A DNA stretch of 64,000 nt from Tautonia rosea (GTDB lineage Bacteria; Planctomycetota; Planctomycetia; Isosphaerales; Isosphaeraceae), in contig NZ_JABBYO010000018.1 in assembly GCF_012958305.1 (NCBI RefSeq), positions 62,001 to 126,000 of the forward strand. Direction: 5' to 3'. Shown here in pieces: positions 7,845 through 18,400 of this stretch. Position 1 is the stretch's first letter. Every line of letters begins with the position of its first letter. A model generated the notes under the pieces. That model was not told the DNA's origin. It worked only from the letters and a program-made list of their open reading frames with translations, and did not search any database. A program made the position numbers and the translations under genes.

Positions 7845-8906
7845 ATGGACGTGTCGACCCGTGGGCATTGGCAGCGGTGGAAGAAACCGGCGATCCGAGG
7901 GGTGAAGTTCGCGCTCGGAGCGCTGATCGTCTGGATGGTCGCCCGGTCCTTGTTCGGAGCCTGGGACGATCTCAGAGCGTACGGAGAAACTCTGGAACCG
8001 AGTCTTCCCTGGCTGATCGTCTCGGCCGGGGTGTATTTGCTGGGGCTTTCCTGTTTCGGGAACTTCTTTACCCGGATCATGGCTCGGAGCGAGACTCCGG
8101 TGCGGCTGGCGCCGGGGCAGCGGGCGTACCTGATCGGGCACCTGGGAAAATATGTGCCTGGCAAGGCGTTGGTGGTGGTCTTGCGGGTTGGCCTGCTCGT
8201 TCCTTACGGGGCCAGGGCGGCGACGGCGGCCTTTGCGACGCTGTACGAAACCCTGGTGATGATGGCGACCGGTGGGATTTTGGCCGGTTGGATTTTCGTG
8301 ATCTGGCCGGGGCCTCCGATCGAGGTGCCGATGGGAGGGGGGCGATCGGTGTCGGTCCCCTTGGCGGCGCTCTCGATGGGAATCGGCATTCCGTTGCTCA
8401 TTCTGGCCGAGGCTCGTGTCTTCCCAAAACTGGCGATGACCGCAAGCATCCCGTTTCCGGGGGTGCATCGAGACGCCTTGCCTCGGGTTTCGATCGCCTT
8501 GCTGGCCGAGGGCATCGGCTGGTCGCTGCTGGGGTGGACCTTGATGGGCCTGAGCCTGGTCGCGACGATCCAGGGGATCGAGCCGGGAAGCTTGCCGATG
8601 ACGGGCTGGCCGATGGCCATCGCGGCGGTGGCGCTGGCCACGGTGGCCGGGTTTTTGGTGGCAATCTTTCCGGGAGGGCTGGTGATCCGGGAAGCGGTCC
8701 TGACGGCCAGCCTTGGGCCGGTGCTCGGGGCCGAGCCGGCGATTGTCGCGGCCCTGATGCTGCGCCTGGTCTGGGTCGTGGCCGAGCTGGCCATTTCGGG
8801 AGCCTTGATGCTCTTGCGGCCGAAGCGTTCGGTGGCTGAGGTGGTCCCTCCGGTTCCCGATTCGGTGGCGGGCTCGTCGCCCGCGTCCCGGCTTCCCGGA
8901 TCGTGA
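7845..8906 (+). CDS. lysylphosphatidylglycerol-synthase TM-like (flippase-like) integral membrane protein
   Basis: 353 residues from the ATG at 7845; in-frame starts at 7779 (ATG) and 7710 (TTG) would add 22 or 45 poorly conserved residues. There are about eight hydrophobic segments, with the diagnostic YLIGHLGKYVPGKALVV stretch and the GG-[LF]V-IRE turn (GGLVIREAVL) of the UPF0104/LPG-synthase TM family. Members lacking a synthetase domain are often encoded with glycosyltransferases and are thought to move lipids or lipid-linked sugars. It is the first gene of a three-gene plus-strand operon: the GT2 gene follows after 24 bases. Confidence 0.82.
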   Translation: MDVSTRGHWQRWKKPAIRGVKFALGALIVWMVARSLFGAWDDLRAYGETLEPSLPWLIVSAGVYLLGLSCFGNFFTRIMARSETPVRLAPGQRAYLIGHLGKYVPGKALVVVLRVGLLVPYGARAATAAFATLYETLVMMATGGILAGWIFVIWPGPPIEVPMGGGRSVSVPLAALSMGIGIPLLILAEARVFPKLAMTASIPFPGVHRDALPRVSIALLAEGIGWSLLGWTLMGLSLVATIQGIEPGSLPMTGWPMAIAAVALATVAGFLVAIFPGGLVIREAVLTASLGPVLGAEPAIVAALMLRLVWVVAELAISGALMLLRPKRSVAEVVPPVPDSVAGSSPASRLPGS

Positions 8907-8930
8907 GTCTGATCGAGATCGAGTCTTCGC

Positions 8931-9959
8931 ATGATCAGTTTCGTCATCCCGGTCTATAACGAACGCGAAAGCCTGGCGACCCTGCTCGATGAGCTGGCCG
9001 GGATGACCGCGTCGGAAAACCTTGGTCCGGTCGAGTTTCTGTTCATCGACGACGGGAGCCGAGACGGCTCGTGGCGGGTGATTCAAGACCTGGCCGCGCG
9101 TGATCCTCGGGTCCGGGCGATCCGCTTTCGTCGGAATTTCGGCAAGGCCGCGGCCCTGACGGCCGGGTTCAGTCGGGCCAAAGGGGAAATCATCTTCACG
9201 CTCGATGCCGACCTGCAAGACGACCCGGCTGAGGTCCCCCGATTTCTTGAAATGCTGGAGCAGGGCGAAGGGCTCGACGTTATTAGCGGCTGGAAGCGGA
9301 CGAGGCACGACCCCTGGCACAAGGTCTTTCCCAGCCGGGTCTTCAACTGGATGGTCAGCCGCCTGACCGGCACCCACCTGCACGACCACAACTGCGGTTT
9401 CAAGTGCTACCGAAGCGAGGTCCTGCGCGAGGTCTTCATCTACGGAGAGCTGCACCGGTTTGTCCCGGTCCTGGCCAGCTCTCGGGGGTTTCGGGTCGGC
9501 GAGATTGAGGTGAACCACCGGTCGCGCAAGTTCGGGCAGTCGAAGTACGGCTTCTCGCGCTTCTTCAAGGGGTTCCTGGACCTGATGACCGTCCGCTTTC
9601 TGACCGGCTACGGACAGCGTCCGCAGCATGTGCTGGGGGTGCTTGGCCTGATCTTGCTGGCGGTCGGGGTGCTGGGCATGGGATACCTGGCGGTCTACTG
9701 GATCATCGACCACTGGGTTCTGGGCCAGGATCATCCGATCGGCAGTCGGCCGCTCTTGACCTACTCGACGGCCCTGCTGGTCGTCGGCACGCAACTGGTC
9801 TCGCTGGGCGTGTTGGCCGAGCTGGTCACCTCGTATAACCTCCGGGCCGAAGACACGTACAGCGTGGCCGAGACGATCGACTCCGGCTCCGGCTTTCGCT
9901 CCGAATCTGAGGCCGAACCCTCCTTCACGAACGACAGCCCCTCTCCGTCGTCTGCGTGA
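8931..9959 (+). CDS. GT2 family glycosyltransferase (polyprenyl-phosphate sugar synthase type) with two C-terminal TM helices
   Basis: 342 residues. The N-terminal GT-A fold starts SFVIPVYNERESL, with FIDDGSRDGSW and the metal-binding DADLQDD near residue 92, then NCGFKCYR and the HRSRKFGQSKYG acceptor region. Two TM helices follow (about 230-260 and 278-300). This is the layout of DPM1/ArnC/GtrB-like enzymes that transfer a sugar from a nucleotide donor to polyprenyl phosphate at the inner membrane. It probably supplies the lipid-linked sugar used by the downstream GT-C-like protein, with the upstream flippase-like protein as the mover (inference from operon order). Confidence 0.88.
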   Translation: MISFVIPVYNERESLATLLDELAGMTASENLGPVEFLFIDDGSRDGSWRVIQDLAARDPRVRAIRFRRNFGKAAALTAGFSRAKGEIIFTLDADLQDDPAEVPRFLEMLEQGEGLDVISGWKRTRHDPWHKVFPSRVFNWMVSRLTGTHLHDHNCGFKCYRSEVLREVFIYGELHRFVPVLASSRGFRVGEIEVNHRSRKFGQSKYGFSRFFKGFLDLMTVRFLTGYGQRPQHVLGVLGLILLAVGVLGMGYLAVYWIIDHWVLGQDHPIGSRPLLTYSTALLVVGTQLVSLGVLAELVTSYNLRAEDTYSVAETIDSGSGFRSESEAEPSFTNDSPSPSSA

Positions 9960-10019
9960 CGCACGGCAGACCCGACGCTCAATCCCTTGCTCCCCGCCGA
10001 TCGAGAGGACCGCGATCCG

Positions 10020-11564
10020 ATGGCGTACCCTGAGCTTCCCGACACCGTCTACATGGAGCCCGACGACCCGACGATGAGGCCCCCGAGAAGCCCGACCCGC
10101 CGTGCGGTCGGGCAGATCCTTATCGTCGTCTCGGTCGCCCTGATGCTCGGGGCGACGCTCAAGCAGAAGGCGATGATCAGCGCCAATGACATCTCGCGCT
10201 GGTGCACCGTCTGGTCGCTGTTGGAGCGGGGCACCTATGCGATTGACGAGTGCCCGTGGCAGCTTGGCACGCAAGACAAGGTCTTGATTCCGGAGCCGTT
10301 CACCCCGGAAGGGGAAGAGCCGGTCAAGCGATTCTATTCGAGCAAGCCGCCGCTCTTACCGACGCTGATCGCCGGGATGCTCTACCCGGCTCGGGCGATG
10401 ACCGGCGTACCGCTTGATGCGAAGATTGAGCAGGAGCGGTCGCTCCGGATGGAAGTGCAGAGCCTTTCCGACGATCCGCCGAGCGATCCGAACCGGATTC
10501 TTGAGGTCGATGAAGCCCGAGGCTACCGGGTCATCGACATCACTCCCGAGGAGCCGGTCGAGTGGCCCGTCCAGGTGCTCTACTTCAACCCGATCGTCGT
10601 GGCGCTGAACGTCGTGCCGATGCTGGTGATGCTGATCCTCTATGCTCGCCTGCTCGACCGGTATGCCGGCAACGATTGGGCCTGGTTCCTCTCGCTGGCG
10701 GCGGCAGGGTTGGGAACCAATCTCGTCATCTTCTCGACGACGCTCAACAACCACACGATCGCGGCCTGGAGTGCCTTCTTCGCGCTCTATGCGTTTCTGA
10801 GGGTTTGGGACGACGGGCGGACCCACTGGGGATACTTCGCGGTGGCCGGGTTTTTCGGGGCCTTTGCCGCGTGCAACGAATTGCCGGCGGCCGTGTTTGG
10901 GGTCTTGCTGTTTCTCTTGATGGTAGTCAAGGCGCCGGGCAAGACGTTCGCGGTGTTCGTGCCGGCGGCATTGGTGCCGATCCTCGCCTTCCTGGTGACG
11001 ATCTATCTGGCGACCGGCGAGTGGACCCCCGTGTATGCGAAGTTCTCGGAGGAAGGCCCCGATTCCCCGTACCGATACCCGGGCAGCTACTGGCTGACTC
11101 CGCTGGCGATGGACTGGTTCGACCAGAATCCGGAACCGTGGTGGGTATACCTCTTGCACCTGACGATCGGGCACCACGGGATTTTCTCGTTGACGCCGGT
11201 CGTCCTGTTCTCGTTCTGGGCGATGCTTCGCAGCATGTTCGGGTTTGATCATCGCCTGCGGACCCTCTCATGGCTGACCCTGGTGCTGACGGCGGCGATC
11301 GTGGCCTTTTATGTGTGGCAGACGCACAACTACGGCGGCTCAACGCAGGGGGCGCGGTGGTTGTTCTGGCTCTTTCCGTTCTGGCTGATCTTGCTGCCGC
11401 TGGGACTGGAAGGGGGGCAGCATCGCTCCTGGGTCCGCTGGTTGACCCTGGCGGCGCTCGGTTTTGCCGTGTTTAACACCGGATACGGCCTGCAACAGCC
11501 CTGGAGCCACCCCTGGATCGTCGATGCGATGGAGCACCTGAATCTCTATGAGCTGAAGCGATAA
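10020..11564 (+). CDS. polytopic membrane protein, probable GT-C (GT39-like) glycosyltransferase
   Basis: 514 residues from the ATG at 10020; an in-frame TTG at 9987 is less likely. There are about ten hydrophobic segments. The first extracytoplasmic loop begins with acidic SANDISRW and continues to YSSKPPLLPTLIAGMLY, the SxKPPL signature typical of PMT/GT39-type GT-C enzymes that use polyprenyl-phosphate sugars. It sits 60 bases downstream of a polyprenyl-phosphate sugar synthase, which supports that role. The acceptor is unknown. A periplasmic insert of about 55 residues (roughly 135-190) is highly charged. Confidence 0.72.
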   Translation: MAYPELPDTVYMEPDDPTMRPPRSPTRRAVGQILIVVSVALMLGATLKQKAMISANDISRWCTVWSLLERGTYAIDECPWQLGTQDKVLIPEPFTPEGEEPVKRFYSSKPPLLPTLIAGMLYPARAMTGVPLDAKIEQERSLRMEVQSLSDDPPSDPNRILEVDEARGYRVIDITPEEPVEWPVQVLYFNPIVVALNVVPMLVMLILYARLLDRYAGNDWAWFLSLAAAGLGTNLVIFSTTLNNHTIAAWSAFFALYAFLRVWDDGRTHWGYFAVAGFFGAFAACNELPAAVFGVLLFLLMVVKAPGKTFAVFVPAALVPILAFLVTIYLATGEWTPVYAKFSEEGPDSPYRYPGSYWLTPLAMDWFDQNPEPWWVYLLHLTIGHHGIFSLTPVVLFSFWAMLRSMFGFDHRLRTLSWLTLVLTAAIVAFYVWQTHNYGGSTQGARWLFWLFPFWLILLPLGLEGGQHRSWVRWLTLAALGFAVFNTGYGLQQPWSHPWIVDAMEHLNLYELKR

Positions 11565-11589
11565 CGCCTTATGCTCCGCGAGCGGGGGC

Positions 11590-11800
11590 GAGCGTTGATG
11601 TTTGGCCTCCTCGCCCCAGCTGCGGGGAGAGGGGGCTTTCGTTCGGATCGCGAGGCGAGCGGTTCGAGCAGGGTGCCCCCTCATCCGGCCTTCGGCCACC
11701 CTCTCCCCCGCGATCGGAGGAGAGGGTTGAGATCGGGCGTCTTGAACGGAGAGCGGGGGCGAGGGCTGAATGAGGGCTGACTTTGCTCGCGAGCGGAACG
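11590..11800. repeat. palindrome-rich intergenic repeat element
   Basis: The sequence between convergent genes contains two hairpins: CTCGCCCC/GGGGAGAG (11610-11631) and a perfect 9-bp ACCCTCTCC/GGAGAGGGT stem (11698-11727) next to GGCCTTCGGCC. The CCCTCATCCGGCCTTCGGCC-type wording is common in dispersed intergenic repeats of high-GC bacteria. It may also act as a bidirectional terminator. Confidence 0.5.
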
Positions 11801-11837
11801 GAGTGAGGGGGGCCTTGCCTGCGAGGCGAGGAGCCCG

Positions 11838-13154
11838 TTAGATCCCCGCCAGGACCTTGGCTCGCCCGACGCGCTGGATGCCCAGGACGAAGGCGGCAGT
11901 GCGGAGGCTGACCCCCTGGCGTCGGGCGAGGTCGAAGACGGCGGCGAAGCTCTCGACGTGGCGGCGGTCCTGCTCGGCTCGGATCTGGTCGATCGACCAT
12001 CGGAAATGCTGAAGGTTCTGCACCCACTCGAAGTAGCTGACGATCACACCGCCGGCGTTGGCGAGGATGTCGGGCACGACCGGGATCTCGCGGCGGTGGA
12101 AGACCTCGTCGGCCTCGGGCCAGGTGGGGCTGTTGGCGGCCTCGATGATGGCTCGGGCCTGAACCTCCTCGGCCATCTCGGCATCGAAGACGCCCCCGAG
12201 CGCGGCGGGAATGAGCACATCGACCTCACTGGTCAGCAAGTGCTCGTTCGTGCATGAATCTCCGCCGGAAAAGCCGACGACCTTGCGATGGGCGGCCACA
12301 TGCTGCTGAAGGCTCGGAATATCAAGTCCGTCGGGGTTGCAGACGCCGCCGTAAGCGTCGGAGACGGCGACGATCTTCGCCCCCATGTCGTAGAGCTCTC
12401 GCGAGGTGAAGCTGCCGACGTTGCCGAACCCCTGAACGGCCACGGTCGCCCCCTCGACCGGCCGGTTCCAGGAGTGCTGGAGGAACTCTCGGGTAATGAT
12501 CGCCACGCCGTGGCCGGTGGCGCTCTCGCGGCCGAGCGAGCCGTGCAGCTCGACCGGCTTGCCCGTGACCACCGCCGGCTGGTGGCCGTGGTACTTGCTG
12601 TATTCGTTCATGATCCAGGCCATCACCTGCGCGTCGGTGCCGACGTCCGGCGCGGGGATGTCCTTGTCCGGCCCGATGAAGTCGTGGATCTGCTGGACGA
12701 AGCGCCGGGTGATCCGCTCCAGCTCGGCTCGGGAGAGCTTCGTCACGTCGCAGTTGACGCCCCCTTTGCCGCCGCCGTAGGGCAAGTCGACCACGGCGGT
12801 CTTCCAGGTCATCAGGCTGGCGAGCGATCGGGCCTCGTCTTCATCGACGGTCGGGTGATAGCGTAGGCCGCCCTTAAAGGGACCCCTGGCGTTGTCGTGC
12901 TGAACCCGGTAGCCGATGAAGTTGCCGATCTGGCCCGAGTCCATCTCAATGGCCACCTCGACCCGAAGCTCGCGTTCGGGAGTGGCCAGCAAGACCTTCA
13001 TGTTCTCGGACAGACCGAGAATCGACGCCGCGTGCTCGAAATAATGGTTCGTGGCCTCGAAGAAGGCATGCATCGACAGGGCCACCTGATCGCGAGGGAA
13101 TAACGATGCTCGAACGCCGACACTCCCGGCATTTCTCGGATGAATCGTAACCAT
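11838..13154 (-). CDS. Glu/Leu/Phe/Val dehydrogenase, probable glutamate dehydrogenase
   Basis: 438 residues. Visible are the substrate Lys region [11 protein letters not shown], the catalytic Lys in LPYGGGKGG, the catalytic Asp in PAPDVGTD and the dinucleotide fold [11 protein letters not shown]. The [10 protein letters not shown] and DILANAGGV segments near the C-terminus are typical of hexameric GDH. It converts glutamate to 2-oxoglutarate and ammonia; NAD versus NADP preference was not determined. Length fits the about 420-450 family norm. The ATG at 13154 was chosen over one six codons upstream because family members begin just before the helix that includes the [12 protein letters not shown] region. 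It is divergent from the MarR-HlyD-RND operon. Confidence 0.9.
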   Translation of the reverse strand: MVTIHPRNAGSVGVRASLFPRDQVALSMHAFFEATNHYFEHAASILGLSENMKVLLATPERELRVEVAIEMDSGQIGNFIGYRVQHDNARGPFKGGLRYHPTVDEDEARSLASLMTWKTAVVDLPYGGGKGGVNCDVTKLSRAELERITRRFVQQIHDFIGPDKDIPAPDVGTDAQVMAWIMNEYSKYHGHQPAVVTGKPVELHGSLGRESATGHGVAIITREFLQHSWNRPVEGATVAVQGFGNVGSFTSRELYDMGAKIVAVSDAYGGVCNPDGLDIPSLQQHVAAHRKVVGFSGGDSCTNEHLLTSEVDVLIPAALGGVFDAEMAEEVQARAIIEAANSPTWPEADEVFHRREIPVVPDILANAGGVIVSYFEWVQNLQHFRWSIDQIRAEQDRRHVESFAAVFDLARRQGVSLRTAAFVLGIQRVGRAKVLAGI

Positions 13155-13228
13155 CGCCCCCCACCCTCGCAAGGAATCGATCCTCCGGGACCGATCCCCG
13201 TCTCTCTCTGGTCGACCCCTTGCCTGGC

Positions 13229-13248
13229 GTTGTATAACATAGGTTGAC
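13229..13248. promoter_or_regulatory. possible MarR-type operator in divergent promoter region
   Basis: The palindrome GTTGTATAAC (13229-13238) is directly followed by a related half GGTTGAC, in the only AT-rich patch between the GDH gene and the marR-like gene. On the minus strand the same patch offers a TATAC-type -10. Confidence 0.3.
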
Positions 13249-13384
13249 GAGATCGTTAGCCCACAAACTATCCCGCCGACGCCTACTTCACGAAGAGGCG
13301 AGGTCTGGCCAATCCCCCCCGATCCGATCGGCCGACCTTCGCTCCCTCCTCCCTCTCGATCCGATAATCCCGCGGTGGTGGATC

Positions 13385-13927
13385 GTGCTTCGATATGACT
13401 TCGAACAAAGCCTGATCTACTGGGTCTGCTCCACGTCGCTGGCGATGGAGCGGGCCTTGAACGAAGAGCTGGCGCCGCATGGCATTACGTATCGCCAGTG
13501 GCAGGTGCTCGGCTGGCTCGTGCTCGAAGGGCCGCTGGCGCAGGGCGAGCTGGCCGATCGGATGCGGATCGAGCCGCCCACGCTCGTCGGCATCGTCGAT
13601 CGGATGGAGCGAGACGGCTGGCTGGAGCGCTCTCCCTGTCAGGAGGACCGCCGCCGAAAACTCTTGCGGCTGACCGATCGGGTTGAGCCGGTCTGGGAGC
13701 GGATCGCCTCGGCCGCGCGTCGGGTCCGGTCCCGAGCCGCCGAGGGGTTCTCCGAGGACGAGTTGAACCGTCTCTTTGCTGGCCTCGAACGCATTCGGAG
13801 CAATCTGACCCGGCCGCAGCCTTCCTCTGGAGCAGGCTTGGCCAACGAGCCCGACCACGACACCGAATCTCCCGTTGCCGTCCCACCGACGCCCACGCCC
13901 GCCCTCGCCGAGGACTCCCGCTCATGA
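13385..13927 (+). CDS. MarR-family transcriptional regulator
   Basis: 180 residues from the GTG at 13385. The frame is open upstream to 13244 without family resemblance. It has the MarR winged helix: the [11 protein letters not shown] helix, the recognition helix of the [18 protein letters not shown] type, then the wing [15 protein letters not shown]. MarR dimers usually repress adjacent efflux genes and release DNA on ligand binding. The stop overlaps the HlyD gene start by 4 bases (ATGA), so this is the first gene of an efflux operon. The C-terminal 40 residues are Pro/Thr/Ala-rich and likely disordered. Confidence 0.88.
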   Translation: MLRYDFEQSLIYWVCSTSLAMERALNEELAPHGITYRQWQVLGWLVLEGPLAQGELADRMRIEPPTLVGIVDRMERDGWLERSPCQEDRRRKLLRLTDRVEPVWERIASAARRVRSRAAEGFSEDELNRLFAGLERIRSNLTRPQPSSGAGLANEPDHDTESPVAVPPTPTPALAEDSRS

Positions 13928-15297
13928 TTGCTCGAGGTCCGCATCAATTGCAGCTTCGCCTTCCGCTGGTCGCAGCCGTGCTTGCGATGCTTGCGGCCCT
14001 GGCCACCGGACCCGCGGCATCGGCCCAGCAGACCGGACCGACCCCGGTGGCGGTCTCGACCGTCGTGAGCCGGTCGGTGGCCGATGGTCGCAGCTTTGTC
14101 GGTTCGGTCGTGCCGGTCCGAGAGAGTACCGTCGGCAGCACGGTCGAGGAGCGCGTGGCCGAGTTCCTGGTTGCCGAAGGGGACCGGGTCGAGGCCGGTC
14201 AGCCGCTGGCGAAGCTGCGGACCCGGACCCTAGAGATCGAGCTTGCAGGTGCGAAGGCCGAGCTGGAGGCCATGCGGCAGGAACTGGCCGAGCTGGAGAA
14301 CGGCACCCGACCCGAGGAGCTCGAACAGGGGCGCGCTGAACTGGCCCGGGCCGCCGCCCTCCGCGATTTCGCTCAGGCCGCCCGCCGTCGCATCGAGGGA
14401 CTGATCCGCAATCGACAGGCCAGCGCCCAGGAACTTGACGAGGTCGTCTCCAACGCCGAGGCGGCAGAACAGGCCTACAACTCCGCCCAGGCCGCCCTCG
14501 ATCTGCTGATTGCCGGCCCCCGGGCCGAACAGGTGGCTCGGGCTCGGGCCAAGGTTGCGGCGCAGGAAGAAGTGATCAATCGCCTCGAAGACCGCCTGGC
14601 CGAACATACGATCGTCGCCCCCTTCACCGGCTACGTCGTGACCGAGTTCACCGAGGTCGGCCAGTGGCTCGGACGGGGAGATCCGGTCGTGGCGCTGGTT
14701 GAGCTGGACCGCGTGGACGTGGAAGCGAGCGTGATCGAGGACGACATCCGCTACATCTCCGTCGGCACGTCGGCCAGGGTTGAGGTCTCGTCCCTGCCCG
14801 ACAAGGCCTTTACCGGAGACGTCGCCCTGGTGGTCCCTCAGGCCGACTTGCGGTCGAGGAGTTTCCCGGTCAAGGTCCGCCTGACGAATGAAGATGCCCA
14901 CGGCAGCCCGATTCTGAAGGCCGGCATGATCGCCCGAGTGACTCTGCCCGTCGGCCCGGAACACCCGGCCTTGCTCGTGCCCAAGGATGCGCTGGTCCTA
15001 GGCGGGCCCTCGCCCCGGGTTTATGTCTTCGAGCCCCTTTCCGGAGGCGACGACCCGGCACTGGGCACGGTGCAGCCGGTCTCCGTGACGCTCGGCGTGG
15101 CGTCCGGGGGGCTCGTCGAAGTGACCGGCCCCCTGGAGGTCGGTCAACGGGTGGTGGTTCAGGGGAACGAGCGGCTCCGGCCCGGCCAGGAGGTCCGCAT
15201 CCTTCGCACCATCGAAGTCGAGGCCGACGGGGCATCTCCGGAAGCCCCGGCCGGCGACTCGACCGACGCTGTGGCCGCCACCGGAACCGGAGGCTGA
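13924..15297 (+). CDS. HlyD/MFP-family RND efflux periplasmic adaptor subunit
   Basis: 457 residues. An N-terminal signal (hydrophobic VAAVLAMLAALATGPAASA) is followed by the barrel-sandwich strand GSVVPVRESTVGSTVEERV and the LVAEGDRVEAGQPLAKL lipoyl-like half. A long alpha-helical hairpin (about 100-215, Glu/Ala-rich) precedes the HTIVAPFTGYVV second half. A beta-barrel and membrane-proximal domain end the protein. The adaptor links the inner-membrane RND pump to an outer-membrane channel. It is translationally coupled to the marR-like gene upstream and followed by the pump gene. No TolC-like gene is present in the window. Confidence 0.92.
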   Translation: MIARGPHQLQLRLPLVAAVLAMLAALATGPAASAQQTGPTPVAVSTVVSRSVADGRSFVGSVVPVRESTVGSTVEERVAEFLVAEGDRVEAGQPLAKLRTRTLEIELAGAKAELEAMRQELAELENGTRPEELEQGRAELARAAALRDFAQAARRRIEGLIRNRQASAQELDEVVSNAEAAEQAYNSAQAALDLLIAGPRAEQVARARAKVAAQEEVINRLEDRLAEHTIVAPFTGYVVTEFTEVGQWLGRGDPVVALVELDRVDVEASVIEDDIRYISVGTSARVEVSSLPDKAFTGDVALVVPQADLRSRSFPVKVRLTNEDAHGSPILKAGMIARVTLPVGPEHPALLVPKDALVLGGPSPRVYVFEPLSGGDDPALGTVQPVSVTLGVASGGLVEVTGPLEVGQRVVVQGNERLRPGQEVRILRTIEVEADGASPEAPAGDSTDAVAATGTGG

Positions 15298-15402
15298 CAG
15301 CGCCCTCCCTGCCAGGCTCATCCTGTCCCGGAACTCACCGTGTCTCGACGACCCGAACACCCGCTCGATCGACCGACCGAACCGCAGGAGCATCGTCCAC
15401 CC

Positions 15403-18400
15403 ATGAAACCGAACGAGCTGATCGAGCAGGGCGGGGCCGATCTGGTCGCCGCCTGCGTCAAGAACAAGGTGAAGGTGACGGTCGGCGTCTTGCTCGTCGC
15501 CCTGTTCGGCGGCATCGCGCTGGTGACGATGCCGACGCAGTTAACGCCCGAAGTCCAGGTCCCGACCATCAGCGTCGAGACCCGATGGCCCGGCGCGAGC
15601 CCTCAGGAAGTCGAGCGGCAGATCGTCCAGGAGCAGGAAGATCAGCTCAAGAGCGTCGAGGGCGTGACCAAGATGTCCTCGGAATCGTCCACCGGGCAGG
15701 GGACGATTACCCTGGAATTCCCGGTCGGCACGAACATGGCCGAGGCCCTGCTGAAGGTCAACACCCGGCTGCAGCAGGTGCCGACCTACCCCATCGACGC
15801 CGACGAGCCGGTGGTCAGCACCTCGAGCCTCGCCGACCGGCCGATCGCCTGGTTCATTCTGGGGCAGGTTCCCCCCAGCAATGAAGAAATTCTTGCCTTT
15901 TCGGCAGAGCACCCAGAGCTGTCCGAGGTCCTTGCCCCGGCCCTGAAGACCGCTCACATTGGCCTGAAGCTCAGACGGTTGGTGCTTGCTGCGGCCGATC
16001 ATCCCGAGATCAACGCCATCTTGCCCGAGCCGGTCGACATCCCGACCCTCCGCCGGTTCGCCGAAGACGTGATCGAGGCACGCTTCGAACGGGTGCCGGG
16101 CGTCTCGAATTCGAATGTCAACGGCGGCCGGACGGTCGAGATGCAGGTGATGGTCGATCCCGAACGCCTCGCTGCCCGGGAACTGACGGTCGTCGACGTA
16201 CGAGATGCGCTGAGACAGCAAAACGTCGACACGTCCGGAGGCGACTTCTGGGAAGGTAAGCGGCGTTACGTCGTCCGGACCCTCGGGCAGTTCCGAAGCC
16301 CCGAGCAGGTCGAGGCCGTCATCATCGCCCGGCGCGACGACCGGCCCGTGTACGTTCGAGACGTGGCCGACGTTCAGATCGGCTATCGCAAGCCGGAGGG
16401 GATGGTTCGGCGGTATGGCACCTCGGTCATCGCCATCAACGCCCAGCGCGAGACGGGGGCGAATGTCCTCGACGTGATGGCCGGCCTCCGCGAGGCGACG
16501 ACGGAACTGAACGCCGGGCCGCTCCGGTCGCGAGGTCTGGAATTGATGCAGGTCTACGACGAGACCGAATACATCTACTCCGCGATCGGATTGGTCCAGA
16601 CGAACATCGTTGTCGGCGGTTTGTTGACGGTCGCGGTCTTGCTCGTGTTCCTGAGAAGCGGGCGGTCGACGCTGGTCATCGGCCTGGCGATCCCGACCTC
16701 GATCATCGGGACCTTCCTGATCCTGAACCTCCTGGGCCGGTCGCTCAACGTCATCAGCCTCGCCGGCCTGGCCTTCGCGGTCGGCATGCTCGTGGATAAT
16801 GCGGTGGTGGTGCTTGAGAATATCTATCAGCATTACCAACGAGGCGATCGGGTCTTCGTGGCCGCGGTTCGGGGCACCCGAGAGGTCTGGGGAGCGGTGC
16901 TGTCGTCAACCCTGACCACGCTGGCCGTCTTCTTGCCGGTCGTCTTTGTGCAGGAAGAGGCCGGGCAGTTGTTCCGCGATATTGCCCTGGCGATTAGTGC
17001 GGCGGTCGGCCTGTCGTTGATCGTCTCCATCACGGTCATTCCGACGGCCGCGGCGGCCATCTTACGCGAACGGCCTCGGTCGAGCCTGGCGGCGAAGGTT
17101 GCCGGATCGGGCCAGAACGGAAACGGGCTCGCCGGCAGCAACGGTCATCCCCGACCCTCGGCCCGGCCCCGTCGTTCGACACGGATCAAGCAGGCACTTT
17201 CCTGGCCGTTGCGACGGCTGGTGATCGCTCCGCTCGATGCGTTCGGCCGGGGCTTCGTGGCCGGCGTGGTCGGCCTGAACCTCTGGTTGCAGCAGGGAGT
17301 GATGCGGCGGCTGCTTACGGTCGTGTTGCTCGTCGGCGGGGCGGTGGGCCTGAGCTGGGTCTTGATGCCAAGAGTCGAGTACCTTCCCTCAGGCAACCGG
17401 AACCTCGTGGCCGGGATTCTGCTGCCCCCGCCCGGCTATAACCTCGACCAGCTGGTGGAGATGGGCGAGGAGATCCAGGAGTCGCTCCGCCCTTACTGGG
17501 ATGTCGAGCCCGGCAGCCCCGAGGCCGAGGCGCTCGACTACCCTGTCATCAGCGACTTCTTCTTCGTTGCTCGAGGGCGTCAGATTTTCATGGGCGTCCG
17601 CTCGGCCGACCCGCTCCGGGCGGGCGAGCTGGTCCCGCTGTTGCGCGGGGTGTCGAAGGACATCCCCGGCATCGTGCTCGTGGCCAAGCAGTCGAGCCTC
17701 TTCGAGCAAGGCCTGACCGCCGGGCGGACGATTGACATCGAGATCGTCGGGCCGGAACTGGAGAAGCTGGTGGCGCTCGGTGGTCGAGTGATCGGCCAGG
17801 TCAATCAACTGATTCCCGACGTCCAGGCCCGGCCCGTTCCCAGTCTCGACCTGTCGAGCCCCGAGGTCCACATCATCCCCAAGTGGGAACAGGCCGCCGA
17901 CCTGGGGGTCAACGCCGCCGACCTTGGTTACACGGTCGATGCCCTGGTCGATGGTGCCTATGCCAGCGATTACTACGAGGAAGGGGACAAGATCGACCTG
18001 ACCCTGATCGGGAAGGAACAGTTCGCAACCCGAACCCAGGATCTGCAATCGCTGGCCATCGCCACGCCGACCGGCCAGCTCGTCCCCCTGTCGGCCGTGG
18101 CCGACATCCAGCTCAACTCCGGCCCCGAGCAGGTCAACCGCCGCGAACGCCAGCGGGCCATCACCATCGAGGTCACTCCCCCGGCCGAGATGGCCCTAGA
18201 AGAGGCCATGCTGCTCATTCAGTCGGAGATCGTGAAGCCTCTGGAAGATTCCGGAGAACTCGACGGCCTGACCCGGATCAACCTGTCCGGCACGGCCGAC
18301 AAGTTGCAGCAGACCTGGAAATCGTTGCAGTTCAACATCTTCCTGGCTCTGGTGATCACCTACCTTCTGATGGCGGCCCTCTTTGAGTCGTGGTTGTATC

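Noticed and set aside
7581-10274. 897-residue minus-strand frame across the flippase-like and GT2 genes
   Set aside because: Antisense shadow rich in Arg/His/Gln; the plus-strand products match known families.
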